From Hyphomicrobium_A sp964405975 (GTDB lineage Bacteria; Pseudomonadota; Alphaproteobacteria; Rhizobiales; Hyphomicrobiaceae): a stretch of 47,364 bases of DNA. The notes under the pieces are model-generated. The model ran no database searches. It was not told where the DNA came from and saw only the letters and a program-made list of their open reading frames with translations. This document shows, in pieces, positions 25,907 through 33,879 of the stretch; positions within the stretch are counted from its first letter, which is position 1; each line of letters begins with the position of its first letter. The stretch is taken from NCBI GenBank assembly GCA_964405975.1, contig CAYOPW010000011.1:1-47364 (forward strand). Direction: 5' to 3'. Both the position numbers and the translations under genes were made by a program.

Positions 25907-26722
25907 ATGCGCCATGCACGTCTCACTTTCGCTTTAGCTGCAATGAGTGCTGTTGCGATTTTTGCGGGGACACCAGCTGTTCAAGCAGGCTCATCCTGGG
26001 ATGAAATTCGCCCGGCCGTATTTGGTGATCGCACGATCCATCGGGCCGGCGAGCTTGTCCAGCTCACAACGCCGTTCCGACCGAAGAACCAAAGTCTCGT
26101 GCCGGTGAAGGTGGAGGCCGGATTCGAGGACGGCCGCACTATTCGCGCGGTAACTCTGATCGTTGATGAGAACCCCACGCCCGTCGCCGCCGTTTTCGAC
26201 ATTGGCGCAAAACGCACCGAGCTTGCGCTTGGCACCATGCTGCGACTGAACGCGGCAACTGATGTCCGTGTTGTCGTGGAAGCCAGCGACGGCGAGCTTT
26301 ATATGGCCCGGCGGCATGTGAGATTTGCCGGCGGTCAGGGCGCCTGTGCTGCGCCGCCCACAGGCGATCCTGAAGAGATGATCGCGAACATGGGCAAAGT
26401 GACGCTCGAACACACACCGAAACTTGCGGCCACCACCCAGATCCGCCCCAACGCCAAGCTGAAAGTTCGCCATCCCAACCACACGGGCATGGTGCTGGAT
26501 CAGCTCACGCTCCTTTATGTGCCGTTGCACATTGTAACGGACATGGAGGTGCGCCAGGGTGACGAACGCGTCTTCTCAATGCGCGGTTCGATTTCGATTT
26601 CACAAGACCCAACTATCGAATTTGATTACCGGGCCAATGGAGCCCAGACCATGCATGTGATGGTCAAAGATAGCGAGGGCGGATCGTGGCAGCACAGCTT
26701 CCCAATCGGGCAGGGCAGCTAG
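25907..26722 (+). CDS. Fused SoxYZ-like sulfur carrier, quinoprotein dehydrogenase-associated type
   Basis: Exported 271-residue protein with a signal peptide (1-27, ending AVQAG). The first half resembles SoxY (DEIRPAVFGDRTIHRAGELVQL) and the second half SoxZ (from about 178, RPNAKLKVRHPNHTGMVLDQ). This matches the fused quinoprotein dehydrogenase-associated SoxYZ-like carrier family. Cys147, in GGQGACAAP between the domains, is the only cysteine in the protein, and it corresponds to the carrier cysteine at the SoxY C-terminus. Known homologues lie near PQQ-dependent alcohol dehydrogenases; none is in this window. A weak TTGTGT-N18-CATAAT promoter lies about 55 bases upstream. The cargo of this carrier is unknown. 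Confidence 0.85.
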   Translation: MRHARLTFALAAMSAVAIFAGTPAVQAGSSWDEIRPAVFGDRTIHRAGELVQLTTPFRPKNQSLVPVKVEAGFEDGRTIRAVTLIVDENPTPVAAVFDIGAKRTELALGTMLRLNAATDVRVVVEASDGELYMARRHVRFAGGQGACAAPPTGDPEEMIANMGKVTLEHTPKLAATTQIRPNAKLKVRHPNHTGMVLDQLTLLYVPLHIVTDMEVRQGDERVFSMRGSISISQDPTIEFDYRANGAQTMHVMVKDSEGGSWQHSFPIGQGS

Positions 26723-26780
26723 ACGCCGCGCATCGCCACGGACTTCCATAGTGCAAACCACCATTGATTGGAGCCGCGCG

Positions 26781-28184
26781 TCAGCTGACGGCCGCAACCT
26801 GCTTGGGCGCTTCTTCGGGCTCGAAAGGATAGAGCGAGGGATCAAACGGGTCGCGAATTTTCTTCTCGGCAAGAATGCGCGAGCGGCGGCGCAGCAATGG
26901 CAGCGTACGGTGCGCGACCCAAATCATACGGCGCGCAGCCGCAGGATTGACGAGATTGGTCGTCGGCGCTTTAAAGCCGCGCCACTTCAAAATGTAGCCG
27001 ACCGGCAGTTCCATCTCGTCCTGCAAGGCAATCATCTCTGCATATAGACGTGCTGCAGGTGTCAGAAGCGAGCCAAAGCCGTTGCGCGGCTGGGCCCACC
27101 CTACGATGTAGAGGTTCTTCACCGCGTCCGGGAATGCGCCGCCATAGACATGGACGACCTCATTCTCGACGGGCACCAGTCCCTTCGGAAGGAACGGGAA
27201 GCAGTTGTAAAATCCGGTAGCGGCAACGATTATGTCGTATTCACCAACCGTGCCGTCCGTGAAGTGCACCTTGTCGCCGGCGAAGCGCTCGATGTCTGGG
27301 CGCGGCTTGATACGCCCCTGTCGCAAGTAATTGAGCAGGTCGGTGCCGTAGGCGGGATGGCGCTCAAAAAGCTTGTGCTTCGGCTTCTGCAGTCCGTAGC
27401 GGCGGTAATTGCCTATGACGGCCCACACTAGTGCGCGCAGAAGCAACCGCTGCATTAATACGGGCAAGCCCCAAATGGGAATATCAGTCAGCGGCCTGCC
27501 AAAAGCTGTCTTAGGTAGGAACCAATAGCCGGATCTCAGGCTCAAGTCGCATGACGCACCAACGCGCGCTGCATCGCAGGCCAAGTCGCAGCCTGAATTA
27601 CCGCCGCCAATTACGAGCACGCGCTTGTCGCGCAGCTGGCTCGGCTCCTGGTAGTCTTTTGAGTGAATGAAGGTGCCGGTAAAGCGGCCGGGATATTCTG
27701 GATAGCGCTTGTCCCAATGGTGGCCGTTGCACACGACTACACCCTTGTACTCGCGCTCTTGCCCGTCGTCGAAACGCACGTGCCAGCTCTCGTCGGCCAG
27801 CGGTTGTGCGCGAACGACCGTGCGGCCGAACTCTATCCCATTCTGTACCCCGCGATCGCGCGCAAAGTTCTCCAGGTAGAGACGCATCTGCTCTTGGCTG
27901 GGGAAGTCAGGATAATCGTCCGGCATCGGGTAGTCGGCAAATGCGGTGGACCGTTTTGAGGAGACGATATGAACGCCCTTGTAGATTCCGCGCCGCCAGT
28001 TGCCGCCTATTCCATCGTTTGCATCCACGTGGTCAAAGGCAACGCCACGTTTGCGCAGGGCGTCTGCCATGCAAAGCCCAACGGGACCAGCGCCAATTAT
28101 CAAAAGGCGATCACGTCTGGAGACAACGTGCAACATGTGCTTCCGATCGAACACGTCAAGCTTAAGCGTCTGCTCTAGCGGCAT
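26781..28184 (-). CDS. Class B flavin-containing monooxygenase
   Basis: FAD- and NADPH-dependent monooxygenase. With the ATG at 28184 it has 467 residues; a GTG at 28244 and an ATG at 28136 are also possible starts. The FAD site is LLIIGAGPVGL and the NADPH site is VLVIGGGNSGCD. Between them lies the class B fingerprint FxGxxxHxxxY as FTGTFIHSKDY. The substrate is not predictable: the class includes trimethylamine, sulfide and amine oxidation and Baeyer–Villiger enzymes. It converges on the SoxYZ-like gene and lies downstream of ccrM. The C-terminus (about the last 80 residues) contains a hydrophobic, basic region and may touch the membrane. Confidence 0.88.
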   Translation of the reverse strand: MPLEQTLKLDVFDRKHMLHVVSRRDRLLIIGAGPVGLCMADALRKRGVAFDHVDANDGIGGNWRRGIYKGVHIVSSKRSTAFADYPMPDDYPDFPSQEQMRLYLENFARDRGVQNGIEFGRTVVRAQPLADESWHVRFDDGQEREYKGVVVCNGHHWDKRYPEYPGRFTGTFIHSKDYQEPSQLRDKRVLVIGGGNSGCDLACDAARVGASCDLSLRSGYWFLPKTAFGRPLTDIPIWGLPVLMQRLLLRALVWAVIGNYRRYGLQKPKHKLFERHPAYGTDLLNYLRQGRIKPRPDIERFAGDKVHFTDGTVGEYDIIVAATGFYNCFPFLPKGLVPVENEVVHVYGGAFPDAVKNLYIVGWAQPRNGFGSLLTPAARLYAEMIALQDEMELPVGYILKWRGFKAPTTNLVNPAAARRMIWVAHRTLPLLRRRSRILAEKKIRDPFDPSLYPFEPEEAPKQVAAVS

Positions 28185-28262
28185 AAACGGCTGGCGTCCA
28201 GAGTTGTGCACAAGGTGCGCGCCGGGTGAGCGGTTGCGTCGCACACCACGAAAGTGGCGGGT

Positions 28263-29393
28263 TTACTCTGCCGCGATGACCATTGGTGCCTTTACCAGGC
28301 CAAGCTGACGCTTTGCCTCATCGCGCAAACTATCGATGGGTTTCAACGTCCCCTCTGCCTCATAGTGCCAGAACGTCCAACCATTGCAGGCCGATTTACC
28401 CTGAACAAGGGCCCCTAGCCGGTGAATGGAACCTTGGTTACCACCATGGGCAAGCGTTCCGTCGGCCTTAACTTCGGCGCGAATACGCGCCCGGGCATCG
28501 AGCAGCATGGCTCCGGGCTCAAGAATACCAAGCTCGATGATCGTGCCGAAGGGAACGCGGGGTTCGGCTCGCTTTGACTTTTGCGTCTCCAGTGACGACA
28601 GCGGCAGCGGACGCACCCTGGCGATGCGTTCTTTTGCGGCCTTGGCGTAGTCGGCATCGCGTTCGATACCAATCCAGCGGCGGCCCAATCGTTTGGCCAC
28701 AGCTCCCGTTGTGCCCGTGCCGAAGAAGGGATCGAGTACTACGTCGCCAGGCTTGGTCGATGCCAGCAATACGCGATGCAATAGCGCTTCAGGCTTTTGG
28801 GTGGGATGGGCCTTGCGGCCGCCCTCGTCCTTGAGGCGTTCAGGGCCAGAGCAGATGGGAAAGAGCCAATCGGAACGCATCTGTATGTCGTCGTTGAGCG
28901 CTTTCAAACTTTCGTAGTTGAACGTTGCGCGCGATCTCTGGTCGCGCGATGCCCAGATCAGCGTCTCATGTGCGTTTGTGAAACGTTTGCCGCGGAAGTT
29001 CGGCATGGGGTTAACCTTGCGCCACACGACGTCATTCTGGATCCAGAAGCCTAAGTCTTGCAGCGCAACGCCCAACCGGAACACGTTGTGATAGGAGCCG
29101 ATGACCCAAATCGCGCCGTCGGGTTTGAGCACGCGCCGGCATTCTGCGAGCCAAGCCCGCGTGAACGTGTCGTACTCGGCGAAGCTGGAAAACTTGTCCC
29201 ATGCATCGTCAACGCCATCCACCCGCGTGTTGTTGGGTCGCATGAGATCTGAGGCGAGTTGCAGATTGTAGGGCGGGTCGGCAAAGACGAGATCGCAGCT
29301 TGCATCGGGGAGCCCGCGCAGAGCCTTCAGACAATCATTGACAATGATACGATTGGCCGCCTGAGACGGCCCAGAACAGCGACGCGAGACCAT
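28263..29393 (-). CDS. ccrM: CcrM-type adenine DNA methyltransferase
   Basis: Solitary N6-adenine methyltransferase, expected to modify GANTC and so time the cell cycle in alphaproteobacteria. The chosen ATG gives 376 residues. Motif order is that of the beta class: catalytic DPPY (39-42) first, then target region, HPTQKPEALL (196-205), and SAM-binding DPFFGTG (221-227). The C-terminal region from about 275, with VPFGTIIELGILEPG and a Trp-rich end, is the extra domain typical of CcrM. A longer open frame upstream (to 29486) has no better start. It lies after rnhB, the usual alphaproteobacterial neighbour. No restriction enzyme gene is adjacent. Confidence 0.95.
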   Translation of the reverse strand: MVSRRCSGPSQAANRIIVNDCLKALRGLPDASCDLVFADPPYNLQLASDLMRPNNTRVDGVDDAWDKFSSFAEYDTFTRAWLAECRRVLKPDGAIWVIGSYHNVFRLGVALQDLGFWIQNDVVWRKVNPMPNFRGKRFTNAHETLIWASRDQRSRATFNYESLKALNDDIQMRSDWLFPICSGPERLKDEGGRKAHPTQKPEALLHRVLLASTKPGDVVLDPFFGTGTTGAVAKRLGRRWIGIERDADYAKAAKERIARVRPLPLSSLETQKSKRAEPRVPFGTIIELGILEPGAMLLDARARIRAEVKADGTLAHGGNQGSIHRLGALVQGKSACNGWTFWHYEAEGTLKPIDSLRDEAKRQLGLVKAPMVIAAE

Positions 29394-29494
29394 GAACGCA
29401 ACTTCCAAGTCAGAGGTTGAACACGTGCGGACGAAAAACGCTGCGCGATAATTGCGCGCCACCCAGCACTTGGGAAGGCTTGACAAGGCAAATT

Positions 29495-29521
29495 CACATT
29501 GTCACGGCCACCAACAATGTG
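29495..29521 (-). promoter_or_regulatory. Dyad in the ccrM leader
   Basis: A perfect 8-bp inverted repeat, CACATTGT at 29495-29502 and ACAATGTG at 29514-29521, separated by 11 bases. The centre-to-centre distance is 19 bp, near two helical turns, which suits a dimeric DNA-binding protein. It lies about 100 bases upstream of the ccrM ATG. Its regulator is unknown. Confidence 0.4.
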
Positions 29522-29542
29522 GTTACCGCGCAAAAGTATCGA

Positions 29543-29557
29543 TCAAAAGGCTTTTAA
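29543..29557 (-). promoter_or_regulatory. Possible CtrA box upstream of ccrM
   Basis: On the minus strand TTAA-N7-TTGA, a one-mismatch form of the CtrA recognition sequence TTAA-N7-TTAA. It is about 150 bases before the ccrM start. In Caulobacter ccrM is CtrA-controlled. The short motif may occur by chance, so this is tentative. Confidence 0.25.
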
Positions 29558-29587
29558 GGTTGGCCTATGCAAGGCGAGGCAGTGCTC

Positions 29588-30220
29588 TCAGGCCAGCCCC
29601 AACGCCAACTGAATGGGCCGGAACGAACGCCGGTGATGAGCCGTCACGCCGAGGCGGCGGATCGCATCCTGGTGTTCGGCCGTGCCGTAGCCCTTGTGGC
29701 GTTCAAACCCGTAGCCAGGATGTTTCGCGCCAAGCGAAATCATGAGCCGGTCGCGCGTGACCTTGGCGACGATGGAAGCCGCTGCAATCGATAGGCAGCG
29801 CGCATCACCTTTCACAATCGTGCGCACTGGCACGTCGATCTGCGGTGCGCGGTTACCATCGACGGCGACGAGCTTTGGCGGAACGGAAAGCTGCGCCACC
29901 GCCTCGCCCATCGCCCATAGCGTTGCCGCGAGTATGTTGTCACGGTCGATGCGTTCCACGTCGGCAATGCCGATGCCGACTTGCGACGTTTTCGTGATGC
30001 GGCCGTAGAGAAACTCGCGCGCTTCTTCATCCAACAGTTTGGAGTCGTTGATGCCGTCAGGTATGCGCTGTCGATCGAGCACCACGGCTGCAGCGACGAC
30101 TGGACCTGCAAGCGGCCCGCGTCCGGCCTCATCGACACCGGCAACCGGGCCACCGTGAAGTTGCAGCTCGGCAGCTTCCAGTTCAAATGTTGGCGTCTGG
30201 CGCGAATCGACAGTTCCCAT
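29588..30220 (-). CDS. rnhB: Ribonuclease HII
   Basis: Removes ribonucleotides misincorporated into DNA and RNA in hybrids. The 210-residue protein has the active-site motif VAGVDEAGRGPLAGP with Asp30 and Glu31, Asp121 in VAVDGN, and Asp139 in KGDARCLSIAAASI. Length is normal. It lies between the radical SAM gene (69 bases upstream) and ccrM (194 bases downstream), all on the minus strand. Confidence 0.97.
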   Translation of the reverse strand: MGTVDSRQTPTFELEAAELQLHGGPVAGVDEAGRGPLAGPVVAAAVVLDRQRIPDGINDSKLLDEEAREFLYGRITKTSQVGIGIADVERIDRDNILAATLWAMGEAVAQLSVPPKLVAVDGNRAPQIDVPVRTIVKGDARCLSIAAASIVAKVTRDRLMISLGAKHPGYGFERHKGYGTAEHQDAIRRLGVTAHHRRSFRPIQLALGLA

Positions 30221-30289
30221 GGCGGGAAACGTTTGCGGGCGTGTGAGCCGCTGTCAAAGGCTAGTGTCGGTTAGCCTGCACGATTGCTG

Positions 30290-31354
30290 CTAGAAAAGCT
30301 GCATTTGTTGCCCGGCGAGCACGGGTGCCTGGAACAGGTCACAGCGCATGTTTTGCCGCTGACTGTTCAACCCCAAACGCTTGAGTGCGAGGCGGAAGCG
30401 TTTTGCAATCTGGTCGGCGTAAGGCCCGCGCCCGCGTTGGCGCAAGCTGAAATCGGCAACGTAGTCTTTCCCGCCGTGCATGGACTGCAAGAGGCTGAGA
30501 ACGCGTTGCGCCCGATCGGGGAACTCGGTGGCAAGCCACTCGCGAAATATCTCTTTCAGTTCAAGTGGCAAGCGCAGCAAGACGTAGCCTGCCTCGCGTG
30601 CGCCTGCGGCGTGGGCTGCCTCCAGGATGCTCTCGATTTCCGAGTCATTGAGGCCGGGGATGATGGGTGCTGTCATAACCCCGACGGGGACGCCGGCATC
30701 CGAAAGCTTGCTTATAGTTTCGAGCCGCTTTTCTGGCGTTGCCGCGCGCGGCTCCATAGAGCGCGCTACATGCCGGTCAAGCGTTGTAACCGAGAGCGCA
30801 ACCTTGGCGAGGCCTCTCGCTGCCATGCGCTTCAGAATGTCGATATCGCGGACAACGAGCGCCGACTTCGTCACGATTCCAACCGGATGCGAGGTGCGCT
30901 CCAAGACTTCCAGTATGGTTCGTGTGATGCCGTGTTCTCGTTCGATCGGCTGATAGGGATCGGTGTTGGTGCCGAGCGCGATGACTTTTGGCTCATACGC
31001 CGAGTGTGCCAGCTCCTTTTCGAGCAGTTTGGCCGCGTTCGTCTTGGCATAAAGCTTGGTTTCGAAATCGAGACCGGCCGAATGTCCAAGATAGCAATGC
31101 GTCGGTCGCGCATAACAATAAACGCAGCCATGTTCACAGCCGCGATAGGCATTGATTGAGCGATCGAAGGAGATGTCGGGGCTATCATTGCGCGTAATGA
31201 TGGTTCGCGCGGCTTCTTGCTTCACGTCCGTCTTAAACGCATCGAGCTCGCCGAGGCTCTCCCATCCATCGTCAAAATCCTCCCGCCGTTCAGCTTCGAA
31301 GCGCCCAGAGTGATTGGAGCGCGCCCCGCGGCCGCGGCGTAGTTGAGATCTCAC
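30290..31354 (-). CDS. PA0069 family radical SAM protein
   Basis: Radical S-adenosylmethionine protein of the SplB-related PA0069 family, 354 residues. The 4Fe-4S motif is CEHGCVYCYA with Cys73, Cys77 and Cys80 (CxxxCxxC). A TIM-barrel core follows, with ALGTNTDPYQPIE and LSVTTLDRHVARSMEPRAA, both typical of COG1533. The start is GTG and lacks a strong ribosome site. Its reaction is not established; it is distinct from true spore photoproduct lyase by context. In Hyphomicrobiales it usually precedes rnhB, as here. Confidence 0.9.
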   Translation of the reverse strand: MRSQLRRGRGARSNHSGRFEAERREDFDDGWESLGELDAFKTDVKQEAARTIITRNDSPDISFDRSINAYRGCEHGCVYCYARPTHCYLGHSAGLDFETKLYAKTNAAKLLEKELAHSAYEPKVIALGTNTDPYQPIEREHGITRTILEVLERTSHPVGIVTKSALVVRDIDILKRMAARGLAKVALSVTTLDRHVARSMEPRAATPEKRLETISKLSDAGVPVGVMTAPIIPGLNDSEIESILEAAHAAGAREAGYVLLRLPLELKEIFREWLATEFPDRAQRVLSLLQSMHGGKDYVADFSLRQRGRGPYADQIAKRFRLALKRLGLNSQRQNMRCDLFQAPVLAGQQMQLF

Positions 31355-31532
31355 TGGTGCGTTGGCAGCAATCTTCTGTGCTCCACCTAGTTCTGCAGGG
31401 CGCTATCGCAGGCCGCCAAATATATGAGGAAGCCGCGAACAAAGCAAGAACAATCAGCGTCGACCTGCTGGGCCATGCTCGCCAAATCTTGCCGCGCTTG
31501 TTGATTAACCGCAGCTCGTGCCACAGAGAGCC

Positions 31533-32240
31533 ATGATCTCCGTCGTTATCCCCGCCCTTAACGCGCAAGCGACCCTGCCGGAGACCCTGACGGCGCTGAT
31601 CCCAGCCGCTGTTGAAGGGCTTGTTCGCGAGGTCATTGTCGTCGACGGCGGCTCCGCCGACCTGACGCGCCAGCTGGCCGACAGCGCGGGGGCGGACGTG
31701 ATCACCGCAAACCCGGGCCGTGGGGGGCAGCTTTTGGCCGGTGCTGCCCGTTCCAAGCATCCCTGGCTTCTGTTTCTTCACGCAGACACGGTGCTCGATA
31801 CCGGTTGGGAGCGGGAAGCCTGGCACTTCATCGATCGTGTCGATACCGGAAAGGCGAAACTCGCGGCCGCCGCGTTCCGGTTTGCCCTCGACGATGATGG
31901 CGCTGCGCCGAGAATACTGGAGCGCCTAGTACGACTGCGCTGCGCGGTCTTGCGTTGGCCCTACGGCGACCAGGGCCTGCTCATACCGCGCCGGCTCTAC
32001 GATGAGGTCGGCGGATATAAGTCGTTGCCCGTCATGGAGGATATCGATCTAACGCGGCGCCTAGGCGCGCGCCGCTTGAAGTTCTTGCGGGCTCGCGCCG
32101 TCACCAGCGCACAGCGCTATCAGAGCGAAGGCTATGTGCAACGGGCGTTCCGGAACCAGATGTGCCTGCTTATGTATGCGTTGAATATACCTGCTGCCCG
32201 GATCTCTCAATTCTATGGTGAAAATGAGCAAAAGTCCTGA
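31533..32240 (+). CDS. Family 2 glycosyltransferase, TIGR04283-like
   Basis: Small GT-A fold glycosyltransferase of 235 residues, with the start MISVVIPALNAQATLPETL, the acidic VVDGGSADLT, GRGGQLLAGA and the metal-binding LFLHADT motif (DxD-like). These match the TIGR04283 group seen with arsenosugar and radical SAM/selenodomain genes. The ATG at 31533 has AGAGAG close upstream; a GTG five codons earlier is possible. The DUF2064 gene, which is its usual partner, follows after 140 bases. No arsenosugar radical SAM enzyme is in this window. Sugar donor and acceptor are not known. Confidence 0.87.
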   Translation: MISVVIPALNAQATLPETLTALIPAAVEGLVREVIVVDGGSADLTRQLADSAGADVITANPGRGGQLLAGAARSKHPWLLFLHADTVLDTGWEREAWHFIDRVDTGKAKLAAAAFRFALDDDGAAPRILERLVRLRCAVLRWPYGDQGLLIPRRLYDEVGGYKSLPVMEDIDLTRRLGARRLKFLRARAVTSAQRYQSEGYVQRAFRNQMCLLMYALNIPAARISQFYGENEQKS

Positions 32241-32380
32241 AGACCTTGCGGTTACTAATGCACTGAAAAGTTTTAAGCCATGCCCTTTCGCGGCCTCCGC
32301 GACGTCGTAATTTTGCCGCTACAGTCGGTTCGTTTGCTGATGAGTACCAGTATTGTGGCGTGAAAGGTAATTGGTCGCCG

Positions 32381-33070
32381 ATGGTGCGTCTTGCGTCTCT
32401 TCCGTTGGCCCCACATAGGGCATCGCCGATTAATCGCGACACAATCGTTGCGTCGCCGACTTTTGCTTCGCGCCTTGTCGTTATGGTGAAGGAACCGGCT
32501 GTTGGCCGCGTTAAGACGCGGCTGGCGCGCGAAGTCGGCGCAGTGCGAGCGACGTCCTTCTATCGCACCACGTCATCGGCTTTGCTTTCGCGCGTTTATC
32601 GCCCGCGCCGTTGGCATACGCAGCTTGCCGTTGCACCGGACGCCGCAGTCGCCAGCCGTGCTTGGTGTAACTATGCGCGCCGGCGTCAAGGCAACGGCGA
32701 TCTCGGCAAGCGTATGCAGCGCATATTGGACACCGAACCGCCAGGGCCTGTTGTCGTCATAGGCACGGACGTTCCAACGGTCACGGCAACGCACATAGCC
32801 GCCGCTCTCAAGTCGCTAGGCTCCCATGATGCCGTGTTCGGGCCTTCGCCTGATGGTGGTTATTGGCTTGTCGGCTTCAAGCGCCGGCCTCGCATTCCGC
32901 GCGCGTTCGCCTCCGTCAAATGGTCGAGCCACGATACGCTCGAGCATACGCTTGCAAATCTTTCCGGCTTGTCCGTCGCCCGTATCGAAACGCTCGCCGA
33001 TGTCGACGAGGCGGCTGACTTGGCAAAGGTCGGCAGTGCGCTGGGGCGGACAATCCTGCCAGTGACGTGA
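32381..33070 (+). CDS. DUF2064 (TIGR04282) glycosyltransferase-like protein
   Basis: A nucleotide-diphospho-sugar transferase-like protein of 229 residues, family DUF2064/TIGR04282. Core motifs are VMVKEPAVGRVKTRLAREVG near the N-terminus, GNGDLGKRMQRIL, IGTDVPTVTATHI, and GPSPDGGYWLVGFKRR. The first 35 residues form an extension without family similarity; the true start may lie a little later, and a GTG at 32360 is also possible. The motif usually reading GSDCP or GSDSP is GTDVP here. It follows the glycosyltransferase gene and the two probably act together. Confidence 0.83.
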   Translation: MVRLASLPLAPHRASPINRDTIVASPTFASRLVVMVKEPAVGRVKTRLAREVGAVRATSFYRTTSSALLSRVYRPRRWHTQLAVAPDAAVASRAWCNYARRRQGNGDLGKRMQRILDTEPPGPVVVIGTDVPTVTATHIAAALKSLGSHDAVFGPSPDGGYWLVGFKRRPRIPRAFASVKWSSHDTLEHTLANLSGLSVARIETLADVDEAADLAKVGSALGRTILPVT

Positions 33071-33175
33071 CACACGTATGATTAGTCTGTGGAGTGAATG
33101 AAGAACGCTGACACGAGGATTTGACATTGACAGTAGTAATGTTGCATCGGTCGTGCAGAGTAGGGGGATCGGATC

Positions 33176-33868
33176 ATGGCGCAAGCGTCATCAATACAGT
33201 TCACGCCTGTTCAAGTGCTGCAAGCGGCCCGCCGAGCAGAGGCGGAGGGCAAAATGGAATATGCCCTCCAGTTCTACCGGCATATTGTTGAGCATCATGT
33301 CTCGACGTCGGAAGCGCACGAGGCACGCGAGGGGCTTTTGCGTATCGCCGAGTGGCGTTGGGGCGAAGCACGCGCACTAGGGCGCCAGACACCTCAGCCT
33401 GCACCAGCGCCTGCCGCGCAGACCGCGCAGAACTCCTACTCATCCTCTCCAGGTGGCCGCGCAGCGTTCGCTAACGAGCCGGTTTATGAGGAACCGCCGC
33501 CGGTCGAAGATCAGCGTATGCCACAAGTCATCTCTCGCAATGCAACGGAAGAGATCGAGGGTCCGGAGAATTCTCCTTTCTGGGGCCGGTATCGTGGTGC
33601 CAGGCTCGTTGCGTTCCTTCTTAGCAGCTTGGGTTGGGCCGGCGTTATGGGTGGTTTGCTCATTGCCGCCGCGGCTTCGGCTGGCGCCGTAGCAGATCTG
33701 TCGGTTGCCGGCGTGTGGGGCTTGCCGCTCGGGGTCCTCTTCGGTCTTCCGGGGGCAGCAATTGGCCTCCTTTTGGTCGTCGCTGGTCAGACAGCGATCG
33801 CTGTCTTTGAGGGCACGAGCGCGACGCTGGAACTCCTCGCATTAGAGCGGGCGAAAGCTATCGACTGA
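33176..33868 (+). CDS. Hypothetical membrane protein with TPR-like N-terminus
   Basis: A 230-residue protein I cannot assign. The soluble N-terminal part has a helical repeat (about 9-62) resembling one tetratricopeptide unit, with the pattern AEGKMEYALQFYRHIVEHH. A Pro/Gln/Ala-rich linker (70-130) follows. Two long hydrophobic segments (about 144-170 and 178-212), rich in Gly and Ala, form a membrane hairpin. The C-terminus is short and cytoplasmic by charge. AGGGGGA lies about 9 bases before the ATG. It converges on moaB, with 11 bases between the stop codons. Perhaps it anchors a protein complex, but this is only inference. Confidence 0.75.
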   Translation: MAQASSIQFTPVQVLQAARRAEAEGKMEYALQFYRHIVEHHVSTSEAHEAREGLLRIAEWRWGEARALGRQTPQPAPAPAAQTAQNSYSSSPGGRAAFANEPVYEEPPPVEDQRMPQVISRNATEEIEGPENSPFWGRYRGARLVAFLLSSLGWAGVMGGLLIAAAASAGAVADLSVAGVWGLPLGVLFGLPGAAIGLLLVVAGQTAIAVFEGTSATLELLALERAKAID

Positions 33869-33879
33869 CCGACCGCCCT

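Noticed and set aside
30284..31159. 291-codon plus-strand frame opposite the radical SAM gene
   Set aside because: Antisense to a recognised enzyme with intact motifs; no independent support.
33121..33132. Tandem TTGACA as a promoter of the hypothetical membrane gene
   Set aside because: Two -35-like hexamers occur, but no acceptable -10 lies 15-19 bases downstream of either.
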